Shown: positions 13,931-21,293 of the stretch, one piece after another
Layout of the letters: each line of letters starts with the position of its first letter
Numbering within the stretch: the first letter of the stretch is position 1
Source of the DNA: Clostridiales bacterium
GTDB lineage: Bacteria > Bacillota > Clostridia > Christensenellales > UBA3700
Direction: 5' to 3'
Length of the DNA: 64,000 bases
Assembly: GCA_014799645.1 (NCBI GenBank)
Contig: JAAVHQ010000004.1
Span: 1-64,000 of the forward strand
Notes under the pieces: model-generated
What the model saw: the letters and a program-made list of their open reading frames with translations, nothing else
Told to the model about the DNA's origin: nothing
Databases searched by the model: none
Made by a program: the position numbers and the translations under genes

Positions 13931-15049
13931 ATGACGAATAGAATCATAACAGCGGAGTCCGTGACGAGCGGACACCCAGACAAACTTGCGGATCTTATAG
14001 CGGACAGCATTCTCGACGAGTGCTTGGCGCAGGACGAGAACAGCAGAGTGGCTTGCGAAGTTGTGCTTGCTCACAACAAATGTTTTATCAGCGGAGAGAT
14101 AACGACTTCCGCAAAGGTGGACTACAAGGACGTAGCGAAGGCCGTAATCGAACAAGTCGGCTACGACACAGCGGATATTGAGTTCGAGGCTAGAATTCAT
14201 ACGCAAAGCGAAGACATATCTCAAGCCGTTAGCAAGGAAGAGCAAGGCGCAGGAGATCAAGGCATTGTGTACGGATATGCATGCAACGAAACGGCTCATT
14301 ATATGCCGCTTGCAATCGAACTTGCTCATAGACTTACGGATAGGCTCGAAGAGTGTAGATGCAAAGGCATAATCAAAGGACTTCGCCCAGATGGTAAGAG
14401 TCAAGTATCAATTCAATACAACGGCGATAAGTTTGACAAGATTACCTCGGTTGTGGTATCGACGCAACACAGCGAATCGAAGAACCTTGCGGAGTTGACC
14501 AAGGAAATACATGAAAAGGTAATTGGTCAAGTGCTTGCGGGATATGACTTGACGGAAACGGAAATTCTCGTCAATCCATCCGGCAGATTTGTACTTGGGG
14601 GATTTGAAGCTGACACAGGACTCACGGGACGCAAATTGATGGTTGACTCATACGGCGGAGTAGCGCATCACGGCGGTGGAGCAATGAGCGGTAAGGACGC
14701 AAGCAAGGTGGACCGTAGTGGCGCTTACCTTGCAAGATATATCGCAAAGAACATTGTAGCCGCAGGCTTGGCAGACAAGTGCGAAGTTTCGCTCTCGTAT
14801 GCCATAGGCGTACCCAAGCCGACTGCCATTGACGTGAATACTTTTAATACGTCGGCAGTTGACGAGCAACTTATCATAAAGGCGGTGGAAAAGGTGTTTG
14901 ACCTCTCGGTCGCAGGTGCGATAAAGAAACTTGACCTTCGCAGTCCTGCATTTTCTCAAACTGCGGTCGGTGGACACTTTGGAAAAGGTTTCTTTATTTG
15001 GGAACTGACGGATAAAGTCGAAGCATTAAAGGCGGCAGTCAGCGACTAA
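13931..15049 (+). CDS. metK: S-adenosylmethionine synthetase (phage-borne)
   Basis: A 372-residue MetK making S-adenosylmethionine from methionine and ATP. ATG 13931 follows AGGAGGAAAG; the TTG at 13916 would precede that site. Signature stretches are present: TAESVTSGHPDKLAD at the N-terminus (ATP/metal site), GAGDQGIVYGYA (methionine loop) and GGGAMSGKDASKVDRS (phosphate-binding). Length is close to cellular enzymes (about 380-400). It starts 9 bases after the C5 methyltransferase stop, so the pair forms a methylation cassette, and a ParB-methyltransferase lies 4.4 kb downstream. Such auxiliary metabolic genes are known in some phages. A terminator overlaps the stop codon. Confidence 0.95.
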   Translation: MTNRIITAESVTSGHPDKLADLIADSILDECLAQDENSRVACEVVLAHNKCFISGEITTSAKVDYKDVAKAVIEQVGYDTADIEFEARIHTQSEDISQAVSKEEQGAGDQGIVYGYACNETAHYMPLAIELAHRLTDRLEECRCKGIIKGLRPDGKSQVSIQYNGDKFDKITSVVVSTQHSESKNLAELTKEIHEKVIGQVLAGYDLTETEILVNPSGRFVLGGFEADTGLTGRKLMVDSYGGVAHHGGGAMSGKDASKVDRSGAYLARYIAKNIVAAGLADKCEVSLSYAIGVPKPTAIDVNTFNTSAVDEQLIIKAVEKVFDLSVAGAIKKLDLRSPAFSQTAVGGHFGKGFFIWELTDKVEALKAAVSD

Positions 15050-15088
15050 AAAAGCAATTTATTTATTCTCCAAAATAGTCGCGTTTTT
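15042..15088 (+). terminator. Terminator overlapping the metK stop
   Basis: GCGACTA (15042-15048, containing the stop region) pairs with TAGTCGC (15076-15082), followed by GTTTTT. The T-run is also the left end of regulatory element copy 1. Confidence 0.65.
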
Positions 15089-15121
15089 CTCTGGACTTCG
15101 TGCGTAGGGTACGGTATTGTT
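15083..15121 (+). promoter_or_regulatory. Repeated promoter-like element, copy 1 (short form)
   Basis: GTTTTTCT (15083-15090), CTGGACTT (15091-15098), 11 bases, TACGGTATTGTT (15110-15121). This is the short form without the 11-base ACGCAATTTCG insert. It lies 20 bases before the gene at 15142. Confidence 0.6.
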
Positions 15122-15141
15122 TGAAAAAAGGGAGGTAGGTA

Positions 15142-15342
15142 ATGGCTAAACCAACAGTATACTTCGAAAGTAGAGGCGAAAGCGGAAATATATACGCTTT
15201 GCTCGGAAGAGTAAGTCAAGCCATGAATGACGAAAAAGCATTCAATGAATTATGGGAAAAGGTACAGCAAGGTACATATCCCCAAGCAATCGAATTAATC
15301 AAGCAACGAGTGACTCTCATAGATGCCGATGGGCTTTATTAG
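15142..15342 (+). CDS. Small phage cargo protein
   Basis: A 66-residue, mostly helical protein with a strong GGGAGGTAGG site before ATG 15142. The sequence (SGNIYALLGRVSQAMNDEKA, then WEKVQQGTYPQAIELI) is not one I can assign to a function. It is headed by copy 1 of the repeated promoter-like element and followed within 11 bases by another small gene, so it belongs to the cargo block between the terminase subunits. Confidence 0.6.
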   Translation: MAKPTVYFESRGESGNIYALLGRVSQAMNDEKAFNELWEKVQQGTYPQAIELIKQRVTLIDADGLY

Positions 15343-15353
15343 AAGGGGGAAGA

Positions 15354-15575
15354 ATGGATAGATTTTTCAGTCAAGAGTTTTGCGATAGGTGTGGCAAATC
15401 TTTAAAGGACGGACGCATTATGTCGATGTACAACACCGACTGCATTTGTATGGAATGTAAGCGAAAGGAAAGAGAAAACGCCGACTACAAAACAGCGTGT
15501 GAAGCTGAACAAAATGCCGTGAAAAATGGTAACTTAAACTACCACGGAATAGGCTTAAAAACACCGAAAAAATAG
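15354..15575 (+). CDS. Small zinc-finger protein
   Basis: A 73-residue protein from ATG 15354 (AGGGGGAAG site). CDRC and CMEC, 22 residues apart, make a zinc ribbon around SMYNTDCIC; the C-terminus ends in NLNYHGIGLKTPKK. Similar short proteins recur in gut Bacillota phages and mobile elements without known function. It probably is cotranscribed with the 66-residue gene upstream. Confidence 0.65.
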   Translation: MDRFFSQEFCDRCGKSLKDGRIMSMYNTDCICMECKRKERENADYKTACEAEQNAVKNGNLNYHGIGLKTPKK

Positions 15576-15600
15576 TTGAAAATTCTTTCAAAATTCTTTC

Positions 15601-15650
15601 GTTTTTCTACGCAATTTCGCTGGGCTCTTGTGTGTTTTTACGGTATTGTT
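15601..15650 (+). promoter_or_regulatory. Repeated promoter-like element, copy 2 (long form)
   Basis: GTTTTTCT (15601-15608), 11-base ACGCAATTTCG (15609-15619), CTGGGCTC (15620-15627), 11 bases, TACGGTATTGTT (15639-15650). The leader then carries a GAGGC/GCCTC hairpin just before the AAAGGAG site of the amidoligase gene. Confidence 0.65.
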
Positions 15651-15699
15651 GTGTTGTAAAACAAAAGAGGCAAGCGCCTCAAAAAGGAGAACACGCAAC

Positions 15700-16596
15700 A
15701 TGAAAAATCAAACATTCGGAATCGAAATCGAACTCACAGGCATCACGAGAAAAGATGCGGCAAAGGTAATCGCAGATTACTACGGAACGACATCCTACTA
15801 CGCAGGTAGCGTATACGAAACCTACGAAGCAACCGATAGGCAAGGACGCAAATGGAAAGCAATGAGCGACTCAAGCATCCGCGCCGAAAGAAAGAACGGA
15901 CAAACAGCAACAGCCGAATACAGATGCGAGATCGTAACACCAGTATGCAAATGGGAAGACATCGCAGACATACAGGAAATCGTAAGACAACTGAGACACA
16001 AAGGCGCGATAGCAAACAGCAGCTGTGGAATACACGTACACGTCGGAGCGGAGAGACATACGGCAAAGACCTTACGAAACCTAGTCAACATAATGACAAG
16101 CAAAGAAGACATACTGTTCAAAGCAATAGGGGTAACACCAGATAGAGCAAACAGATGGTGCAAAAAAACGGAGCAAAGGTTCGTAGAAGAGATGAACCGC
16201 ACAAAACCAACAACGACAGCAAACGTCGAGAGAATATGGTACAACGGAAGTTCGCATAGATACGAACACTACGACAGCAGTCGCTACCGCGCCCTCAACC
16301 TACACAGCCTCTGGCAAGGAAAAGGAATCGAGTTCAGATGCTTTAACGGTACGACGCACGCAGGCAAGATTAAGACCTACATACAATTATGCCTAGCAAT
16401 ATGCAACCAAGCCTTAACGCAAAACGGAGCAAGCGCCAAGAAGACGGTAACGGCAAACGAAAAGTACACCTTCCGCACATGGCTCCTAAGACTAGGAATG
16501 ATAGGCGATGAGTTCGAAACGGCTAGAAAGTTTTTACTCGAAAACTTAAGCGGAGACATAGCGTTCAAAAACGGAAGACCTGGGGTAGCGGCCTAA
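15700..16596 (+). CDS. Amidoligase family protein
   Basis: A 298-residue protein of the amidoligase family (Pfam Amidoligase_2, COOH-NH2 ligase fold). ATG 15700 follows AAAGGAG; the upstream GTG-type starts fall in the regulatory element. Diagnostic parts: N-terminal FGIEIELTG (metal/ATP glutamates), CEIVTPVCKW, SSCGIHVHVGAE (histidine motif) and GIEFRCFNGT. These enzymes form peptide-like bonds and are known from phages and mobile elements, often next to a gamma-glutamylcyclotransferase, as here at 16626; the substrate could be the cell wall, a peptide or a small protein. Codon use is visibly more C-ending than in the flanking genes. Confidence 0.9.
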   Translation: MKNQTFGIEIELTGITRKDAAKVIADYYGTTSYYAGSVYETYEATDRQGRKWKAMSDSSIRAERKNGQTATAEYRCEIVTPVCKWEDIADIQEIVRQLRHKGAIANSSCGIHVHVGAERHTAKTLRNLVNIMTSKEDILFKAIGVTPDRANRWCKKTEQRFVEEMNRTKPTTTANVERIWYNGSSHRYEHYDSSRYRALNLHSLWQGKGIEFRCFNGTTHAGKIKTYIQLCLAICNQALTQNGASAKKTVTANEKYTFRTWLLRLGMIGDEFETARKFLLENLSGDIAFKNGRPGVAA

Positions 16597-16625
16597 CCGC
16601 TCCCTAGAAAATGGAGGATAAATAA

Positions 16626-17060
16626 ATGGAAAACAAACTTTATGTAGCATACGGTAGCAACTTAAACCTTACGCAAATGGCAAGACGGTGTCCTATGGCA
16701 AAGGTCGTAGGTATAGGCAAACTCAAAGACTACCAACTTACATTCCGTAGGGTAGCAACAATAGAACAAGTTAATGGCACGGAGACGCCCGTCGGAGTAT
16801 GGGAAATTACACCGAATGACGAGTTGGCACTCGATAGGTACGAAGGATACCCACACTTATACCGCAAGGAAACGGTCACGGTGGAAATGAAAGACGGAGC
16901 AGTCGAAGCTATGGTGTACATTATGAATAGCGGTAAACCAAGCATGCCATACCAAGAGTATTACAACACAATACTCAAAGGATACGAGGATGTAGGGCTC
17001 GATACAAAATACCTACAAGCGGCTCTCGATGACACACAAAAAAGAATGAGAGCGAAATAA
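16626..17060 (+). CDS. Gamma-glutamylcyclotransferase-like (AIG2/GGCT) protein
   Basis: A 144-residue GGCT-fold enzyme with the substrate-binding loop VAYGSNLN near the N-terminus, the catalytic-acid region LDRYEGYPHLYRKE (about residue 75) and VYIMNS. GGCT enzymes cleave gamma-glutamyl linkages to give 5-oxoproline. It follows the amidoligase by 29 bases and is preceded by GGAGG; the pairing suggests ligation by one and removal by the other. A strong terminator follows. How it helps a phage is not established. Confidence 0.9.
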   Translation: MENKLYVAYGSNLNLTQMARRCPMAKVVGIGKLKDYQLTFRRVATIEQVNGTETPVGVWEITPNDELALDRYEGYPHLYRKETVTVEMKDGAVEAMVYIMNSGKPSMPYQEYYNTILKGYEDVGLDTKYLQAALDDTQKRMRAK

Positions 17061-17080
17061 AAACAAACAAGTGCGTGTTC

Positions 17081-17108
17081 AAAGGGAGAGCTTCGGCTCT
17101 CCTTTTAT
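17081..17108 (+). terminator. Strong terminator before terL
   Basis: GGAGAGC (17085-17091) and GCTCTCC (17096-17102) form a perfect stem closing a TTCG loop (one of the most stable), then TTTTATTATT. It ends the amidoligase/GGCT transcript. Confidence 0.9.
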
Positions 17109-17129
17109 TATTGGCAAATGGAGGTAGGA

Positions 17130-18680
17130 ATGGCATACAACAAACAACTTGCCGACCGCGCCGTTGCCTTTATAAACTCGCTCAAGCACACCAAAGGTAC
17201 TTGGCACGGAGTACCATTCGAGTTATTGCCGTGGCAGGACAAAATCATAAGAGATATATTCGGCACGGTAAAAGACAACGGATATAGGCAGTACAACACC
17301 GCTTACGTAGAGATACCAAAGAAGCAAGGCAAGAGCGAGATAGCGGCGGCAATAGCTCTTTATCTTTTAGCGGGAGATGGAGAGTGGGGAGCGGAAGTCT
17401 ATGGATGCGCCGCCGACCGACAGCAAGCAAGTATCGTGTTCGACGTGGCTTGTAATATGGTAGAACAATGTCCAGCATTGAAAAAGAGAATCAAGCCAAT
17501 TATGAGCCAGAAAAGGCTAGTATATAAACCGCTTAATTCGTTCTACCAAGTGCTGTCGGCTGAATCGTATACAAAGCACGGACTCAACGTACATGGCGTT
17601 GTGTTCGATGAATTACATGCACAGCCGAACCGAGCATTATACGACGTAATGACGCTTGGTTCGGGAGATGCAAGAAAGCAACCGCTATTCTTCTTGATTA
17701 CCACAGCGGGAACGGATAGAAACTCAATATGTTGGGAAGTGCATCAAAAGGCAAAGGATATAATCGAAGGGCGAAAGCACGATAGATCGTTCTACCCAGT
17801 CATATACGGCGCGGACGATGATGACGATTGGGGAGATGAAAAAGTGTGGGCAAAGGCAAACCCATCACTTGGCATAACGGTAGATATAGATAAACTGAAA
17901 ACTGCCTATGAGTCAGCAAAAGAGAACCCGGCGGAAGAGAACTTGTTCCGACAACTCCGCCTAAATCAATGGGTAAAGCAAAGTGTCCGTTGGATGCCTA
18001 TGGATGCATGGGATAAATGTGATTTTGAAGTTGACGCTGAAAAATTGAAAGGTAGAGAGTGCTACGGCGGACTAGACCTTTCGTCAAGCACCGACATAAC
18101 GGCTTTTGTGCTTGTATTTCCGCCATTGCATGAGGAAGATAAATACATTGTGTTGCCGTTCTTTTGGATACCAGAAGATACGATAGATTTGCGAGTTCGA
18201 CGCGATCACGTGCCATACGACGTTTGGCAGGCGAAAGGGCAAGTAATAACCACGGAGGGCAATGTAATCCATTACGGATACATTGAGAACTTTATCGAAG
18301 ACCTTGGCACGAAATACAACATAAAAGAAATAGCATTCGATAGATGGGGAGCAGTACAAATGACACAAAATCTTGAAGGAATGGGATTCACGGTAGTGCC
18401 ATTTGGTCAAGGCTTTAAGGATATGAGTCCACCGACAAAAGAACTAATGAAACTTGTTCTTGAGCAAAAGATAGCGCACGGCGGGAACGTACCATTGCGA
18501 TGGATGATGGACAACGTATACGTAAGAACTGATCCTGCCGGGAACGTCAAGATGGACAAAGAAAAATCCACAGAACGTATAGACGGAGCAGTCGCACTTG
18601 TTATGGCTTTGGATAGAGCAATTCGCAATAAGGGAACGACAGAAAGCGTGTATAACGGCAGGGGAATTATTGTGATATAG
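17130..18680 (+). CDS. Terminase large subunit (HK97/TerL type)
   Basis: A 516-residue packaging motor. ATG 17130 is chosen since GGAGGTAGGA lies just before it; an ATG at 17118 overlaps that site. The ATPase part shows the Walker A-like VEIPKKQGKSE and Walker B VVFDELHAQ followed by the coupling motif LFFLITTAGT. The nuclease part shows GGLDLSSSTDITAF (first acidic metal ligand), AFDRWGAVQM and a final acidic motif near RIDGAVALVMAL. It cuts concatemeric DNA and drives it into the prohead. The gene is separated from terS by the cargo block 12066-17060. Confidence 0.95.
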   Translation: MAYNKQLADRAVAFINSLKHTKGTWHGVPFELLPWQDKIIRDIFGTVKDNGYRQYNTAYVEIPKKQGKSEIAAAIALYLLAGDGEWGAEVYGCAADRQQASIVFDVACNMVEQCPALKKRIKPIMSQKRLVYKPLNSFYQVLSAESYTKHGLNVHGVVFDELHAQPNRALYDVMTLGSGDARKQPLFFLITTAGTDRNSICWEVHQKAKDIIEGRKHDRSFYPVIYGADDDDDWGDEKVWAKANPSLGITVDIDKLKTAYESAKENPAEENLFRQLRLNQWVKQSVRWMPMDAWDKCDFEVDAEKLKGRECYGGLDLSSSTDITAFVLVFPPLHEEDKYIVLPFFWIPEDTIDLRVRRDHVPYDVWQAKGQVITTEGNVIHYGYIENFIEDLGTKYNIKEIAFDRWGAVQMTQNLEGMGFTVVPFGQGFKDMSPPTKELMKLVLEQKIAHGGNVPLRWMMDNVYVRTDPAGNVKMDKEKSTERIDGAVALVMALDRAIRNKGTTESVYNGRGIIVI

Positions 18681-18707
18681 AGCCTAAATATTTCATAAAA
18701 AATGTGT

Positions 18708-18757
18708 GTTTTTCTACGCAATTTCGCTGGGCTCTTTGACTTGTTTACGGTATTGTT
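18708..18757 (+). promoter_or_regulatory. Repeated promoter-like element, copy 3 (long form)
   Basis: GTTTTTCT (18708-18715), ACGCAATTTCG (18716-18726), CTGGGCTC (18727-18734), 11 bases, TACGGTATTGTT (18746-18757). It is followed by a GGGC/GCCC hairpin and AAAGGAG before the gene at 18805. Confidence 0.65.
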
Positions 18758-18804
18758 GTAGTAGAAAACAAAACAAGGGCAAGCCGCCCAAAAAGGAGAG
18801 AAAA

Positions 18805-19272
18805 ATGGCAAGTGCAATTAAAGTAACAGCAGAAGTAACAAGCAAAAAAGGATTTTATGTAGGCGACATATGTTACCAGATGACAGACGAAAATTACTAC
18901 GCAGATTGGAGTAACGACTTCAACGACTTCGAAGGGGAACACGAAATCCATGGATACAAGTTCGGAGTCGGCGGAACGAAATACGGAGACGGATGCTACG
19001 AAGACCAATACGGACACACATACGGAGTAGACGCAGGAAACATCGGAATACTGCCATACGAAATATGCGAGAGCAAGAACGTAGAAGAAATCGCAAAATA
19101 TGGAAGATTTATCGAAGCAACGAAAGCAACATTCACAGCGGAAGACGGTATAATCGAAATCGAGTTCGACAACGGCGAGTACATATACATCAACACAGGA
19201 GACTATGACGAAGAAGACGAAGAATACTACGATGAAGAGTATGATGACGAGTACGACGATGACGAAGATTAA
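18805..19272 (+). CDS. Acidic cargo protein of unknown function
   Basis: A 155-residue protein from ATG 18805 (AAAGGAGAG site). The body has aromatic- and glycine-rich stretches (GFYVGDICYQMTDE, KFGVGGTKYGDGCYED, YGVDAGNIGILPYE) and the last 30 residues are almost all Asp, Glu and Tyr. Strongly acidic tails are common in phage DNA-mimic inhibitors (for example anti-restriction proteins), which is a speculation here; the fold is not one I can name. It is headed by copy 3 of the repeated element and ends at a perfect terminator. Confidence 0.6.
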   Translation: MASAIKVTAEVTSKKGFYVGDICYQMTDENYYADWSNDFNDFEGEHEIHGYKFGVGGTKYGDGCYEDQYGHTYGVDAGNIGILPYEICESKNVEEIAKYGRFIEATKATFTAEDGIIEIEFDNGEYIYINTGDYDEEDEEYYDEEYDDEYDDDED

Positions 19273-19292
19273 AAGCAGAAAAAGAGAGATAA

Positions 19293-19320
19293 TCGCACAG
19301 CAATGTGCGGTTTTATTTTT
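19293..19320 (+). terminator. Terminator after the acidic cargo gene
   Basis: CGCACA (19294-19299), GCAA loop, TGTGCG (19304-19309), then GTTTTATTTTT. Confidence 0.8.
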
Positions 19321-19348
19321 GAATTTGTAAACAAGCAAAAAGCGCCAC

Positions 19349-19452
19349 ATGTAAACTAAAGTTAACACAATGTAAAACAAAGTTGACAAAATTTAGCGTG
19401 TAAGTTTACATAATGTTAACTAAAGTTGACAAGATGTAAACTAAAATATTTC
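19349..19452. repeat. 21-bp-spaced palindromic operator array
   Basis: Units of consensus ATGTAAACTAAAGTTNACA start at 19349, 19370, 19413 and 19434; the interval of 43 in the middle is filled by an inverted, degenerate unit around 19391-19412 (TGTAAGTTTACA). Most units are near-palindromes (TGTNAACT..AGTTNACA) repeating every 21 bp. The array ends 20 bases before the ParB-methyltransferase gene at 19473 and is likely bound by a regulator, possibly the ParB-domain protein itself. Confidence 0.6.
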
Positions 19453-19472
19453 AGCAAATATAGGAGAACAGA

Positions 19473-20810
19473 ATGCAGATAGAAAAAAGAGCGGTGGCAG
19501 ATTTGAAAGCCGCCGAGTACAATCCACGTAAGGATTTACAGCCAGGGGATGCGGAATACGAGAAACTCAAGAGAAGTATTCAAGAGTTCGGCTACGTAGA
19601 ACCTGTTATATGGAACAAACGCACAGGAGTAGTCGTTGGCGGTCACCAAAGACTGAAAGTCATGAAAGACCTTGGGTATGATGAAGTAGATTGCGTAGTA
19701 GTTGATCTTGACGAAAGCAAAGAAAAAGCCTTGAACATCGCATTGAATAAAATCAGCGGCGAGTGGGATAACGACTTATTGGCAAGCCTTTTGAAAGATT
19801 TGGACGGTAGCGGTTACGATATCACTCTTACAGGTTTTGACCTTGCCGAGGCTCAAGAGCTGTTCGGTAGCGGTTCAATGGAGAATGTTCACGAAGACAA
19901 TTTCGACGCAGATTCAGCAATAGAGGAAATAGCCGAGCCAAAGACAAAAGAGGGAGATTTGTGGATACTCGGACAGCATAGATTGTTGTGTGGAGATTGC
20001 ACTCAAAAAGAGAATGTGGAGAAGGTGCTTGACGGCAGAGTGGCAGATATTATGGTTACCGATCCGCCGTACAACGTGGACTACGGCTCGGCAGTTAACG
20101 GCAAGCATAAATCACAGACAAGAGCAAATAGCACGATAGCCAATGACAATCTCTCCGACGACGAATTCTATCAGTTCCTTTTGGCGTTCTACAAGGCGGC
20201 TGAAAGCGGACTGAAAAAGGGAGCGCCTATCTATGTGTTCCACAGCACGAAAGAGACCGTGAACTTTACGAATGCAATGACAGGCGCAGGATTAAAGTAT
20301 TCGCAAACGCTTATATGGTTAAAGAACCATTTCACTTTGGGACGTCAAGATTATCAATGGAAGCATGAACCGATACTCTACGGGTGGAAAGAAGGAGCAG
20401 GCCATTATTTCATTAATGACCGCACGTTGTCGACCGAATTGGAAGCCATTGCCCAAAACATCAAGAAGATGAGTAAAGCGGAATTGTTGGAACTCTTGGA
20501 AAAGATACTCAACTTACCATCGACGGTAATAGAAGACAATAAGCCTGCCAAGTCTCCAGACCATCCTACAATGAAACCCGTAACATTGTGCGCCAAACTT
20601 ATATACAACAGCTCTCATGAGGGAGACTTGGTATATGAGCCTTTTGGCGGCAGCGGTTCTGTATTGATTGCTTCGGAGCAGTTGAATCGCAAGTGTTGCG
20701 CTATTGAACTTGAACCGAAATACTGCGACGTTATAGTCCGTAGATATAGGGAAACGTGTCCCGAAGCGGAAATTAGACATATCCGTGACGGCATAGAAAT
20801 ATTCGATTAA
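19473..20810 (+). CDS. ParB-domain DNA methyltransferase fusion
   Basis: A 445-residue fusion. Residues 1-130 are a ParB/Srx-like domain (NPRK at 17-20, GGHQRL at 56-61). Residues 155-445 are an N6-adenine/N4-cytosine methyltransferase of the beta order: catalytic TDPPYNVDYG (196-205) first, S-adenosylmethionine motif FGGSGSVLIASEQL near 390 later. Such ParB-methylases are frequent in Bacillota phages between terminase and portal genes and may methylate phage DNA against restriction. It has no usual AGGAGG; TAGGAG lies upstream. A 21-bp-spaced palindrome array precedes it. Confidence 0.92.
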   Translation: MQIEKRAVADLKAAEYNPRKDLQPGDAEYEKLKRSIQEFGYVEPVIWNKRTGVVVGGHQRLKVMKDLGYDEVDCVVVDLDESKEKALNIALNKISGEWDNDLLASLLKDLDGSGYDITLTGFDLAEAQELFGSGSMENVHEDNFDADSAIEEIAEPKTKEGDLWILGQHRLLCGDCTQKENVEKVLDGRVADIMVTDPPYNVDYGSAVNGKHKSQTRANSTIANDNLSDDEFYQFLLAFYKAAESGLKKGAPIYVFHSTKETVNFTNAMTGAGLKYSQTLIWLKNHFTLGRQDYQWKHEPILYGWKEGAGHYFINDRTLSTELEAIAQNIKKMSKAELLELLEKILNLPSTVIEDNKPAKSPDHPTMKPVTLCAKLIYNSSHEGDLVYEPFGGSGSVLIASEQLNRKCCAIELEPKYCDVIVRRYRETCPEAEIRHIRDGIEIFD

Positions 20811-20827
20811 TTATGAAAAAAACTTGT

Positions 20828-20877
20828 GTGTTTCTACGCAATTTCACTGGGCTCTTTGAAGTAATTACGGTATTGTT
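20828..20877 (+). promoter_or_regulatory. Repeated promoter-like element, copy 4 (long form)
   Basis: GTGTTTCT (20828-20835), ACGCAATTTCA (20836-20846), CTGGGCTC (20847-20854), 11 bases, TACGGTATTGTT (20866-20877). A short GGG/CCC hairpin precedes the GAAGGAG site of the gene at 20923. Confidence 0.65.
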
Positions 20878-20922
20878 GTAATAGAAAACAAAACAAGGGA
20901 AACAACCCGAAGGAGACACAAA

Positions 20923-21234
20923 ATGGAAAAGACAAAAGCAACAAAAAAGAATATCTTCAGAACCTTAAAAGATTATAGCCACGGATACCACGAACACGCA
21001 AGTGAAGAAGAGAACAAAGTCTACGACCAAAAGGTCGAAGCTCTCAAAGCAAGAATCATAGCGGACGTAGAACATGCGCCAGAGATTATAGCAGAAGAGT
21101 TCGCAACGCACAATGCGAAAATGTATAGGGCTCAAATGCAAGGCAAGTATGCAACATTAATCTGCAATGCGGAATGGAAAGCAATAGACAACGTGTATAT
21201 GGCACTCATAGATAGCAAGCCATTAAAAGGTTAA
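20923..21234 (+). CDS. Small helical phage cargo protein
   Basis: A 103-residue, charged, helical protein (RTLKDYSHGYHEHASEEEN, then a long helix to AIDNVYMALIDSKP). It is not recognised. It has its own copy of the repeated promoter-like element upstream and a terminator directly downstream, so it is a self-contained unit inserted between the ParB-methyltransferase and the portal gene. Confidence 0.6.
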   Translation: MEKTKATKKNIFRTLKDYSHGYHEHASEEENKVYDQKVEALKARIIADVEHAPEIIAEEFATHNAKMYRAQMQGKYATLICNAEWKAIDNVYMALIDSKPLKG

Positions 21235-21256
21235 ATCAAATAGAAAAACAATCAAG

Positions 21257-21281
21257 ACCGTCCGCAAGGGCGGTTTATTTA
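21257..21281 (+). terminator. Terminator before the portal gene
   Basis: ACCGTCC (21257-21263), GCAA loop, GGGCGGT (21268-21274, one G-T pair), then TTATTTATT. Confidence 0.75.
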
Positions 21282-21293
21282 TTGGAGAAAAAT

